The notes under the pieces: model-generated | What the model was told of the DNA's origin: nothing | The model's input: only the letters and a program-made list of their open reading frames with translations | Databases searched by the model: none | Translations under genes and position numbers: made by a program | Shown here: one piece after another, positions 33,037 to 43,000 of the stretch | Position numbering within the stretch: position 1 is the stretch's first letter | Layout: each line of letters starts with the position of its first letter | Assembly (NCBI GenBank): GCA_004762125.1 | Contig: SIHQ01000029.1 | Coordinates: 1-53,968, forward strand | Origin: Oceanospirillales bacterium | GTDB lineage: Bacteria > Pseudomonadota > Gammaproteobacteria > Pseudomonadales > Endozoicomonadaceae | DNA length: 53,968 nt | Reading direction: 5' to 3'

Positions 33037-34773
33037 ATGAAAAATAACAAAAAATCACCCAAGGCACTCTTGTTGAGTGTCGCTATCACCTTGGCGGGGG
33101 GCAGCTGGCAAGCCTACGCTGACCAGTATTCTGATGCCGCAGATAAATGGCTGGCAAATGAATTCACCCAGTCCAGTATTAGCAAAGCTGAACAGATGAA
33201 GGAGCTGGCCTGGTTTACGGAAGCCGCTAAACCGTTTCGTGGCATGACTGTAAACGTTGCTTCGGAAACCATTACCACCCATGAATATGAATCAAGAGTG
33301 CTGGCGAAGGCTTTTGAAGAAGTGACGGGTATCAAGGTAAATCATGATCTGATTCAGGAAGGAGATGTGGTTGAAAAACTGCAAACCCAAATGCAGTCAG
33401 GCAGAAATATCTATGATGCTTACATCAACGATTCCGATCTGATTGGTACTCACTTCCGTTATGGAAAAGTTGTACCCATTTCCGACATGATTGCTGGTGA
33501 AGCGAAGGATGTTACTTTGCCAACTCTGGATCTGCCTGACTTCATTGGTCTGGATTTCACAACAGGCCCGGATGGTAAAATTTATCAGTTACCTGACCAG
33601 CAGTTTGCCAACCTCTATTGGTTCCGGGCTGACTGGTTTGCTCGTAAAGATCTTAAAGCTCAATTCAAAAAGATATACGGCTATAATCTGGGTGTTCCCA
33701 AGAACTGGTCTGCTTATGAAGACATTGCTGAATTCTTCTCCAAGCATGTGAAAGAAATTGATGGTGAGCGTGTCTATGGTCACATGGACTACGGCAAGAA
33801 AGACCCATCCCTGGGCTGGCGCTTCACTGATGCCTGGTTCTCTATGGCAGGTGCAGGTGACAAAGGCTTACCAAACGGATTGCCTGTGGATGAATGGGGT
33901 ATTCGTGTAGAGGGTTGCAGTCCAGTAGGTTCTAGCGTGTCCCGTGGTGGTGCAACGAACGGTCCAGCGGCCGTTTTTGCGACAACAAAATACGTTGAAT
34001 GGATGAAGAAGTTTGCGCCGCCTGAAGCACAGGGCATGACTTTCTCTGAATCCGGTCCCGTTCCTGCTCAAGGTAATATTGCTCAACAGATTTTCTGGTA
34101 CACCGCGTTCACCGCCAATATGACCAAACCAGGTTTGCCGGTAATGAACGACGACGGAACGCCAAAGTGGAGAATGGCTCCTTCACCTAAAGGCCCGTAC
34201 TGGGAAGAAGGGATGAAATTGGGTTATCAGGATACCGGTTCATGGACGTTCCTGAATTCCACACCTGAGAAGCAGCGTCTTGCTGCCTGGTTGTACGCTC
34301 AGTTCACCGTTGCCAAGACGGTATCATTGAAGAAAACTCTGGTAGGTCTGACTCCGATTCGTGAGTCTGATATCAATTCTCAGGCCATGACCGATATTGC
34401 ACCCACGTTGGGTGGATTGGTTGAGTTCTATCGCAGTCCTGCTCGTAAGGAGTGGACACCAACAGGCACTAACGTTCCTGACTATCCAAAGCTGGCTCAA
34501 TTGTGGTGGCAGTATGTGGCAGAAGCCGCAAGTGGTGAAAAAACTGCACAGCAAGCTCTTGATGGCCTAGCTGCAGCTCAGGATAAGGTGATGATGCGGC
34601 TGGAACGTGCTGGCGTACAGGGCGAATGTGGACCTAAACTCAACGCCAGGAAGAGCGCTGATTATTGGCTGAATCAACCGGGTGCTCCCAAGGCGAAACT
34701 GTCTAACGAAAAGCCTCAGGGTGAAACCGTTAACTATGATGATCTGTTGAAAAGCTGGAAGGCAGCTTCTTAA
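33037..34773 (+). CDS. glpV: periplasmic glycerol-binding protein GlpV
   Basis: The protein has 578 residues. Its signal peptide (LLLSVAITLAGGSWQAYA) is followed by a long family-1 binding fold (VNVASETITTHEYESRVLAKAFEEVTGIKVNHD) of the size known for GlpV, larger than ordinary binding proteins. It should bind glycerol or a similar small polyol and feed GlpPQ. ATG 33037 is preferred over an in-frame TTG at 33031; AGAGG lies just upstream. It is the last gene of the operon and is followed by a terminator. Confidence 0.85.
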   Translation: MKNNKKSPKALLLSVAITLAGGSWQAYADQYSDAADKWLANEFTQSSISKAEQMKELAWFTEAAKPFRGMTVNVASETITTHEYESRVLAKAFEEVTGIKVNHDLIQEGDVVEKLQTQMQSGRNIYDAYINDSDLIGTHFRYGKVVPISDMIAGEAKDVTLPTLDLPDFIGLDFTTGPDGKIYQLPDQQFANLYWFRADWFARKDLKAQFKKIYGYNLGVPKNWSAYEDIAEFFSKHVKEIDGERVYGHMDYGKKDPSLGWRFTDAWFSMAGAGDKGLPNGLPVDEWGIRVEGCSPVGSSVSRGGATNGPAAVFATTKYVEWMKKFAPPEAQGMTFSESGPVPAQGNIAQQIFWYTAFTANMTKPGLPVMNDDGTPKWRMAPSPKGPYWEEGMKLGYQDTGSWTFLNSTPEKQRLAAWLYAQFTVAKTVSLKKTLVGLTPIRESDINSQAMTDIAPTLGGLVEFYRSPARKEWTPTGTNVPDYPKLAQLWWQYVAEAASGEKTAQQALDGLAAAQDKVMMRLERAGVQGECGPKLNARKSADYWLNQPGAPKAKLSNEKPQGETVNYDDLLKSWKAAS

Positions 34774-34806
34774 AAAACGTCAATGAAAAGCTGATCGTTT
34801 AAATGA

Positions 34807-34839
34807 TGTTACCACTGTTTGTATTAATCAGTGGTAACA
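34807..34839. terminator. transcription terminator after glpV
   Basis: Perfect 11-bp arms (34807-34817 and 34829-34839) surround an 11-nt loop, and CATTTT follows. It lies between convergent glpV (plus) and the 1264-residue gene (minus) and may serve both. Confidence 0.65.
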
Positions 34840-34875
34840 CATTTTAGAGAGGTGTGCTCTACTTGAGAGAGTTGA

Positions 34876-37800
34876 TTATACTTCTGTTTCTTGCATCCTC
34901 AGAGCAATCAGTCCATGGGTTTTAGCACTTTCAACACCCTGGTCGGCAGCCAGTTTTAACAGCCTCTTTGCTTCTTCCTGATTTTGTTTTATACCTTCGA
35001 CTCCATATAAGTAACGCAAACCCCAAAGATACAGTTTCCTGCTTGAGAGTTCTGTTTCCTTCCCCTTCCCGATTATTAGTTGTTCTTGAACAAGAAGCTG
35101 GTCAGAGCTTTCATCCGCATGAATAAACATCCTGGTGGCATTTCTGGCTCGCCTTTGCAGAATGTCCATAGCCAATTTTTTGGGCAGTGTATCTTCATCA
35201 ATACTTCCGGCTAGTGGTTCAAGCACCGTGATCGCTTCGTAAAATCCGGCTGATGTTTTGTTGTTTGTCATCAGGAGGCCAGCGAGACCAATCTTGGCAA
35301 GGCTGTTTCCTTGTTGGGCGAGTTTCCTCAGTTTAACCATGGCTTCGAGGTGTCCCAAATTGGCCGCTTGTACGAGTGCGTCAGTGATGTCCTTGTTAAA
35401 AGCGGCTAGTAGCTCGGATGTTCTCTCTCCCTCGTGGGTACTCTGCAACCAAAGCTCTGCAATCTCTGCTTTTGAGGTAAGGTATCGGATAGAGGATGGG
35501 TACTTTACTGAAGCATCTTCCAGAATATCGTAGGCCGTGGCGTAGTTTTTGGCTTTCACATGCAGTGCTGCCAAAGCACCGGGATCCATTTTCTTTCTGA
35601 TTTCTTTCTGAGAGAAAAATTTTAGAACACTCTCATCAACAGGAATACCAGGCATCAGGCTGATTGCCAAAGATTTTCCTGCAGTCTCTGGATACTTTTG
35701 AAAGTAAGTATTAATAAGTAACAGAGCTTCCATGTTATTAGCGGTCAACCAGAGGTTGATATCGAGTTTTTTCAGCATTAGTGTGCTTTTTTCCGAGTCA
35801 ACACTGTCGCAGTAGTCCATCATTTCATAGAGACTCTCAAGACCACCCTCTTGAGCTTTTACAATAAGTTGATTTTCTTTATCCGTTAACGTTGAAAAGT
35901 GAGCTCCGGACAAACCGTGAAGTAATTCAGGAAGGTGAACGCTGTTATCATCTACCTCCTGATGACCGGGTACTTTAAGGGTTGGCAGCCAAATCGGGTA
36001 GCCGGCAATATTGACCTTTATCCAGGCCCTGCCTTTGCTGACGGTTACAGCCTCCAGATAACAATGCTCACTGGCTTTATCGAGCACAAACTTAGAACCT
36101 GCCCCTAGCCAGCTGTTATTGTCTGCGCTTTGGTGGTCAAAGCTTAATCCTTTGATCATGGCGTTGGACATATCGAGCCGTCCCTCTTTGAGTGGTAATT
36201 TCAAAGACAATTTGAGCTTTCGGTTTGCGAGTAGGCTGGAGGGAGTCTTGTCACGCACCCATTTGGGAACAGGGGACGCATCACTCAATAGCTGACTGCC
36301 ATTAAATTCAATATTTTCGAGGGTCAATTCACCGGTCAGATTTTCATCCAGATCCAACTGGCCAGATTCAAGCTCAAACTGATCTACTTTTACATTCCTG
36401 AACAGAGTAGTGCCTGGTCGTACACTTAGGAAGTTACTGCTCTGGCCATGGGTACCATCAGGTGTTTTGTGCCATTCGACGGTACTGTTACCTTTGGTTT
36501 CAATCTCACCGTTTACGGGAATAGTAAGCTGGTGGTTTTCAGTGACAACCGAGACTGTACCGTTACCCTTCAACAGCAAATCTTCTGTGGTCAGTTTGGT
36601 TTGGGTTGAATGATTGGCTGTACTGGCCCGAAATTTCAGGCTATTTGTGTTCGCAAACAAGTTTGCGGGGACAGTAACCTGTGTCTCTCCAATAGTCATC
36701 TGGGATTGCTGATTCTTTGTATCGAGTTTGACGCCCTCAGCACTGACTTCGATCTCCTTGATGTCTTTATCCAGTTGACCGCTGATATTGATTTTTTTGG
36801 CTTCGATTTCCCCTTTAAATTGAATATTTCCTGACTTTTTAGGCAAAGACTGGTTGATGCCTGCTTTCAGCTCCGAACCTGCTACTGATAAGGAAAAAGT
36901 ATTTTTATTCCCTTTTCTACCGGCCAGCAGAATTAGCTCATCGGCCTTGATATTGAACGTCGATTGACCTTTATTGTGGAGTAGAATCGGGCCTGTATGT
37001 AAATCAGTGGTATCCCTGCCTGTGAGTTCGAGCCTTCCTCTGTTGTGTTTGACTTCCCTGCCAATGTTAAGGCTAAAGTCCTCCACGTGTCCTGAAAGGT
37101 GAGTTGATTGATTGGCCAGAGCTGACAGCGGACTCTCTTCAGAATTGGAACTGCCAGGTAAAAGAACCATTTTCTCAGTAGCTAACAATTTGGCCGTATC
37201 GATAAGCTGTTCTGATAGCCCTTCTGTCTCAATATCGATACGTTTTGCGTGAACAGACAGTTCCCGACCTTGTGGTGTTTGTCTGTCTTTGTTTCTTGGG
37301 GGGGTATAATGGCTACTGAATTTTGTGATGCCAAATAGACGTTTTGTTGGTTGCTCCCCCGTCTTGATATTGATTCGCAAGTCGTCAACTTCTATGTCCA
37401 GAGGCAGTCCCAGAGAAACGAACAGTCGATCAAAAGCCCGCCCTTTCGTTGACCGAATGCGTTTATTAAAAGCTGCAAAAGTGTCGGGGTGGGGGTCAAG
37501 TAATGTGGCATGAATTGATTCAGCTTTCACTCCAACATGCCTTAGATTGAAGAGGCTGCCGGAATCCTTAGTTATTTTTTTCAGTTGAGAAAGAGTCTCC
37601 TTCGCACCGTAGCTGCCAATCCAGGCATTAGCTGCTGGAACCATACGACCTTCAAGGCTAATCTGGAAATCTTTCATATCCAGCTTAATTCTAAGAGGAT
37701 CTTGTCCGGGTAAAGGAATCTCCAGAATGCCTTCGATATCAGCGGTTATTTGTGGGCGTATAGAACCATCTTCAGATTCAACCAGGTTGACTTTGGTGAC

Positions 37801-38670
37801 ACCGAGTTTAACGTCAACGAGATTATACTGGCCATTAGCAAGAGAGAGGCTATCCATACGGACTTCATGGCGTTGTTCTTTGCCTGCATGTATTGACTTG
37901 AATGCTTTCAATAGTTTGAGGTAATCCACCGCTTCGTTCTTACTGGATTTATACGCTTTCTTTTTTGCTTGCTTGAGATCCCTTAATTCTTCCTGACTAT
38001 TACTTCTTTCAGTTTTTGCAGCGTGTTTTGTAAGTGCTTTTACCTGTTTTTTGATATTTTGAATAGTTTGTGTAGAGCTGGTCGAAAACTTGGATCGTAC
38101 TTTTCCTCGGTTCAATCCCCAGGCCAGTAATGCGCCAAACACTCGTTCGGTTCTGCTGCTTTTTTTCGATGAGGTAGGTTGCTGGCCGGATGATGGCTCA
38201 GGAACGGCGGCAGGGATACTGTCTTGTTGTACTGTATCAGGCTCCGTATAAACTTCGCTAAGAGCATCGTGAAACTCTAAATTGTCTTCTTGATGACCAA
38301 CTTGAATTTTTTCAGGTGAGTACTCATCGGAAGAAAGCTCTGTCAGTGCGTCGAAAAACTCGGCATCTTGCTCATAATTTTCAAGAGAGGAATTTTCAGG
38401 GTCAAGGCATGATACATCTTCCTTTTCTTCATTCTCAGCTGCCCCACTGACTCGTAGTTTAATGAAACTTTGGCCGTCAATCTTACGATTGAGTAAAGCT
38501 GTCGTTTCTGGCTCTGGTTCTAATTTCGGCTGAAGTTCACTGAATTGTGACTCGGACTCAAGGGCTTCAACCTCTCGGAGACCTGCTTTTCCCTTGGCCT
38601 TTGGCATTGGCGTTGGTAAGGGTAGCAGCGGTGTACTGCCTGGTGAAGGTGGGTTGACGGATTCGGTCAT
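34876..38670 (-). CDS. large protein of unknown function with AsmA-like middle and Sel1-like C-terminus
   Basis: The protein has 1264 residues and no signal peptide. Residues 1-170 are acidic and proline-rich, with a repeated motif (EFFDALTEL and EFHDALSEV). A basic segment with AKKKAYKSSK follows. Residues about 270-880 are beta-rich, with many short strands of the type seen in AsmA-like repeats (LDIEVDDLRINIKTG, GRLDMSNAMIKGLSFDHQ). The last 250 residues are helical with tetratricopeptide/Sel1-like repeats (LYLWGLRYLYGVEGIKQNQEEAKRLLKLAADQG). I do not recognise the whole protein. The lack of a signal with eukaryote-like repeats would suit an effector or a peripheral envelope protein, but no secretion signal is demonstrated. 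It stands alone. Confidence 0.7.
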   Translation of the reverse strand: MTESVNPPSPGSTPLLPLPTPMPKAKGKAGLREVEALESESQFSELQPKLEPEPETTALLNRKIDGQSFIKLRVSGAAENEEKEDVSCLDPENSSLENYEQDAEFFDALTELSSDEYSPEKIQVGHQEDNLEFHDALSEVYTEPDTVQQDSIPAAVPEPSSGQQPTSSKKSSRTERVFGALLAWGLNRGKVRSKFSTSSTQTIQNIKKQVKALTKHAAKTERSNSQEELRDLKQAKKKAYKSSKNEAVDYLKLLKAFKSIHAGKEQRHEVRMDSLSLANGQYNLVDVKLGVTKVNLVESEDGSIRPQITADIEGILEIPLPGQDPLRIKLDMKDFQISLEGRMVPAANAWIGSYGAKETLSQLKKITKDSGSLFNLRHVGVKAESIHATLLDPHPDTFAAFNKRIRSTKGRAFDRLFVSLGLPLDIEVDDLRINIKTGEQPTKRLFGITKFSSHYTPPRNKDRQTPQGRELSVHAKRIDIETEGLSEQLIDTAKLLATEKMVLLPGSSNSEESPLSALANQSTHLSGHVEDFSLNIGREVKHNRGRLELTGRDTTDLHTGPILLHNKGQSTFNIKADELILLAGRKGNKNTFSLSVAGSELKAGINQSLPKKSGNIQFKGEIEAKKINISGQLDKDIKEIEVSAEGVKLDTKNQQSQMTIGETQVTVPANLFANTNSLKFRASTANHSTQTKLTTEDLLLKGNGTVSVVTENHQLTIPVNGEIETKGNSTVEWHKTPDGTHGQSSNFLSVRPGTTLFRNVKVDQFELESGQLDLDENLTGELTLENIEFNGSQLLSDASPVPKWVRDKTPSSLLANRKLKLSLKLPLKEGRLDMSNAMIKGLSFDHQSADNNSWLGAGSKFVLDKASEHCYLEAVTVSKGRAWIKVNIAGYPIWLPTLKVPGHQEVDDNSVHLPELLHGLSGAHFSTLTDKENQLIVKAQEGGLESLYEMMDYCDSVDSEKSTLMLKKLDINLWLTANNMEALLLINTYFQKYPETAGKSLAISLMPGIPVDESVLKFFSQKEIRKKMDPGALAALHVKAKNYATAYDILEDASVKYPSSIRYLTSKAEIAELWLQSTHEGERTSELLAAFNKDITDALVQAANLGHLEAMVKLRKLAQQGNSLAKIGLAGLLMTNNKTSAGFYEAITVLEPLAGSIDEDTLPKKLAMDILQRRARNATRMFIHADESSDQLLVQEQLIIGKGKETELSSRKLYLWGLRYLYGVEGIKQNQEEAKRLLKLAADQGVESAKTHGLIALRMQETEV

Positions 38671-38826
38671 AAGTCAGCCAAGGGTAATTGTTTGGTTTTC
38701 ATGTACTCTCAAGTCGGCAAGAGACAACCGAGTTCAAGGTGTTGGCTAAATCAGATATGGGGTTTTAGAGAAATTGAAGGCACAATAACTGATCATTGTC
38801 AGAGAAGAGTGTTAAGGAGAAGCATT

Positions 38827-39366
38827 ATGCTTGAGGTTAATAACACGGTTTTAGCCATAGTCGACGTACAGGGAAAGCTGGCCACTCTGATGACTGATCG
38901 GGAGACACTGTATAAAAACCTGATTGCTATCACTGCAGGTGCAAAAGCTCTAGGCCTTCCAGTGCTTTGGATGGAGCAGATACCAGAGAAGTTGGGATCA
39001 ACAATCCCTGAGGTCAGTGAATTGCTTACAGATCAACAACCGATGGCTAAATCAACGTTCAGTTGTTGTGGTTCCAAAGAATTTACACGCTCATTGGTTG
39101 ATTCAGGCCGAAGACAAGTTCTGGTGGTTGGCATTGAAGCCCATGTTTGTGTTTATCAAACAGCAATGGAATTGGCAGAGCAAGGTTATGACGTTCAGGT
39201 TGTAGCGGATGCCGTATCGTCTCGTCTGGAATCAAATCGTGATCGGGCATTGGATAAGATGACTCGATATAACATTGAACTAACGACAACAGAGATGGCT
39301 CTTTTTGAATTAATGAAAACAGCCGATACTGAAGAGTTCAGAACAGTAGCAAAGCTCATTCGATAA
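38827..39366 (+). CDS. isochorismatase-family cysteine hydrolase (YcaC-like)
   Basis: This 179-residue hydrolase has the family triad: Asp in AIVDVQGKL (about residue 13), a Lys in the middle and Cys in GIEAHVCVYQTA. The fold is cytoplasmic and usually oligomeric; the substrate is not given by sequence. ATG 38827 is chosen because AAGGAGAAGC lies upstream. A longer frame from 38692 has no family similarity. It is followed by a strong hairpin. Confidence 0.88.
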   Translation: MLEVNNTVLAIVDVQGKLATLMTDRETLYKNLIAITAGAKALGLPVLWMEQIPEKLGSTIPEVSELLTDQQPMAKSTFSCCGSKEFTRSLVDSGRRQVLVVGIEAHVCVYQTAMELAEQGYDVQVVADAVSSRLESNRDRALDKMTRYNIELTTTEMALFELMKTADTEEFRTVAKLIR

Positions 39367-39373
39367 CCTCCTG

Positions 39374-39410
39374 ATGCTATTGCCCTGATGATGAATCAGG
39401 GCAATAGCAT
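39374..39410 (+). terminator. strong hairpin after the isochorismatase gene
   Basis: Perfect 16-bp arms (39374-39389 and 39395-39410) enclose a 5-nt loop, starting 8 bases after the stop. No T-run follows, so it may stop transcription only in part or protect the mRNA 3' end. Confidence 0.6.
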
Positions 39411-40028
39411 TGCAGACTTCAGCCAGATCTTTCGATGCTGGTTCATTGAAGGCTTATCATTTTTAAGAATACATTTTAGGCAAAAGTTTCCCGCCTCACT
39501 AAACGACGTCAGCGAGTTGGAAAGCTCAAATACTTGAATTTAGGTTTTGATTCTTTGCAGAAAGAGACCAGTAATCTGTTACTAAGCGGTAGGCCTTCTG
39601 CTGCATGAGTTCAGAGGAATCTACAGGGTTTGTAAATGTGAAATGAGAATTAGGTCACATTTGCTACTGGCTCACCTGTGAATCAACGCCCAAAAAAGAA
39701 TGAAGCCGATAATAAACACCTTAATATTCTGATAAAAAGTACAAGTGTTACGAAAAACAAAACAAATAGACTCTGAATAACGGCGATGAGTAAATTAAAA
39801 TAAACGTTGCAGGGTTGGTCATTTGTGCATTGTTTTTTCGTCACACTTCATCGTTTCTTGTCTGTGACTATCACCAAGGTCTGTTTCGGTTAAGCCGGAT
39901 ACACTTTGTTTTTATAGAAACAATCAAGACAAATTAATAAGAAACAGGAATGAGCTTTCATTGGATTGGCTGATTTATTTGGGCCTCGTCTGTGCTGTGC
40001 TTATCCTGGATAAAGGAGTTTCCGGTTA
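39411..40028. other. 618-base AT-rich intergenic region
   Basis: No gene or RNA could be recognised. A good ribosome site (AAAGGAG) precedes the next ATG at 40029. The upstream part probably holds a promoter, but no clear -35/-10 pair was identified. Confidence 0.35.
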
Positions 40029-43000
40029 ATGGGAAAAATAGCTAAGGCCTGGTTCAAATCGGTCGCTATTTTGCCACTGGCATTTGCTGTTCAGGGGGCT
40101 ATAGCCGTCACTCTGGCACCAGTAGGCGACACATTCATTCAGGATGGCAAGGGTGTTAATAGAGATCATGGAACCAGAGAGTTTCTTATTGTCAGTAACT
40201 CACCCAATTCCACTTTCGATCGAAAAGCCTATCTGAATTTTGATCTGGCCAGTATCGATACCCAGTCAATAGACAGTGCTGTTCTTCGGTTCTACGCTCG
40301 AAAAATCAAGAGAACAGTGGCTCTTGATGTACAGCTGGCAAAAAGCCAATGGTCAAAGAGTCTCACCTGGCGCACAGCACCTATTGCAAACTCTGCTGAA
40401 GGTCAATTAACGCTTAATCTGTCTCCGAAGCAAACCCGTCAGTGGATCGATCTTGATGTCACTGCTTTGGCGAAGAAGCGTGGTGGGCAGACACTTAACC
40501 TGATGATTGGAAATCCTACTCAGGGCAAGGGAACAGCCGTATGGATGGGCAGCAGTGAAAAGGCTGATCAGTCGCCCCAACTCATTGTTGATGTTCACTC
40601 AGCTGAAAACGACGATCAAACCTCTGAGAAAATAGCGGTACCGACGACAAACCCGGGTACTGGTGGGCAAGGTTTAGTGGTTGATTCAGGGACTCAGGTA
40701 ATTACAGATCCTGATGTTGTAAAGCCTGATGATAAGGGGCAGGCAGATGATTCCTCCAATGCATTCGCTCCGGATCAGCCCGTTGATACCAAGGCAGATA
40801 CTCATGCTGGTGGTGATCATTCAGTAGTATCAGGCACTATTTCAGGGTCTGTGTCAGGGCTGACGGTTGATAGTGCTGCCATTACTGCCAGTGGCGGCGG
40901 TGAGCTCCATACTGCAGTAGTAGTGGGTGATGTGTTTACATTCACTGGGCTAAATCCTGAGATAGATTACAGCATCAAGGTGCAGGCAGAGGGATTACGT
41001 CAGAAAGGTTTAATAACAACAAAGCCGGGTAAGGTGGTGGAGCTGGTCATGCAGCCCATGCCGAACCTGAACAGCGATGGTCTCTTCAATTTCGTTTGGG
41101 AAGGTGGTGGTCAAGACGTCAGTGGTCTTGAATATGCTTCTGCGGTGAACAAGCCGATTACGGTGACGGTTCAAGGGCAGGAAAAAGAAATTCCTAACAT
41201 TGCTGCGGCCCAGATGCTCTATCGTGACTATCGAGTCGTGCTGGATAACTCAGGTGATGTCGTCTGGACACAGGCGCATGCCTATCGACTGCTGGAAACC
41301 ATGCGACAGATTCCACAGTCGCACTGTGATGACACAGCTTCTGTCTTAGGGCTTCCATGCAAAGGGGGTAAGGTTAGTAAGTCAGTCTGGAAGCTAAGCA
41401 ATAGTGAAGTCACTAATGACATTCAGTGGAGCAGTCGTCAGGTAACATTGGGCACAGCCGCATTTACTTATGCAGAGCCAGCCATAGCGACTATTGACGG
41501 CCGTAAGGGACGCTACTTTTCTAAGCGTTTACACCATGCTCTGGTTAGAAAATTGACCAATAATGGTCATAATCTCAAGAAGGCCAACTTTATTCTTGAG
41601 AAACGCTTTGGTGTCACCATTGATACTCGCAAGAATGGTCCGGCTCACTGGTCAAACCTTGAGAGTACCTATCGCAATATTGCAGTGATTGATGAAGATC
41701 GCGAAGCTTCAGCCTGGCAGTCCTTTACTCCGGAAGAAGTGTTGATCGTTATTAACCAGTTTGAAGAAATGCCTACGGGAATGCATGTTATCCGTGGCGG
41801 TGCCAATAACGAGAAAGGACTGAAATTCCTGTTTAGGCGCGCCAATGGTCACGATCATCCTCTTTATCCAGGAGCTCCTGCTGTTGCCTGGCCTCAGGCG
41901 GGTTACATTGAGTTTATGGAGAAAGCCTTTAAAGGGAGCAACCTCGAGCATATGCAGCGACTGGTGCTGCACGAGAAGTCTCACTTCCTGTGGCATTACG
42001 TAGTGTCCGAGCAGCAGAAAGAAGAGTGGTACAAGTTGTCCGACTGGTTCCGTCTTGATGGCGACGAGTCAGAACATAGCTTTGATCTGCCGTATAACAC
42101 GGAAGGTGGTACAGACGGCACGCACAGTTCAGGATTCAACCCTCAAACATTGAATGCCAGTGTGTATGACAAAGATGGTTGGTCTGCACGCAAAACCACC
42201 AACTTTGTTTCTGCTTACGCTCAGTTGAAAAACCCCAATGAAGATATGGCGGAGAGTATTTCCTACTTTCTGATGAATCCTGACAAGTTGCGTTCTCGCG
42301 CCCCAGGTAAATACGAGTTCATCAAAGAACGTTTGATGGCTGGTATTATGTACCTGCAGGAAATTCGGGAAGACCTGACCTTTGAAGTACTGAATCTGCA
42401 TCCTGATTATGTCTATCCTGGCAAGATCAAGCGGGTTGAGATCAAGGTAGAAGGGCAGGCCGATCAAGACAAGCGTGTAACCATTGAACTGGAACTTCAT
42501 ACAACGAAAGAAAGCTGTAGTGCTAAATCCTGTCTGGAAGGTGCTTCAAGAGGCTTTACCCGTCTGTTCAGTGAGGCTGGTACCACCAAGGATCTCTATT
42601 TCTATCCGGTAGGTGGAAGCACATCTAATAAGCTTCGTGGTTCTATGGTCATTCCCAATACAGCTAAAAATGGCTGGTGGGCACCTGCGCAGATCACAAT
42701 CACAGATCCCGTTGGTAACGAGCGTTTCCAGCGTAATACAGACTATGGCTGGCAGCTGTTTGTGAATAATCCTGCTGAAGATACTGTTCCACCGAAGTAT
42801 GTGAAGAATTCAATGTCTCTGGATCTCAGTGAACCAAAAGTGGTTGAGATCAAGAAAGGTCTGTTCTCTCGTAATCTGAGTCGTGATAACTGTGAAGGTT
42901 ACAGCAGTAAGTATGCGCAATGTCGTGTGGTTCGAACGCTGACAGCTCGTTGGGATGTAAATGAAGATGTGAAAATGGACGGCCGTAGCCCCTGTTTCAG

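Noticed and set aside
28710-34773. Reading this operon as the E. coli-type glpT antiporter and glpQ phosphodiesterase
   Set aside because: The proteins are ABC ATPases, permeases and a binding protein; the names follow the glpSTPQV importer convention.
38692-38826. Longer N-terminus for the isochorismatase
   Set aside because: The added 45 residues are not family-like and the strong AAGGAG site is placed for ATG 38827.
39780-39860. Possible CRP site (TGTG...CACA-like) upstream of the secreted protein gene
   Set aside because: The half-sites are not at the required spacing and the match is poor.
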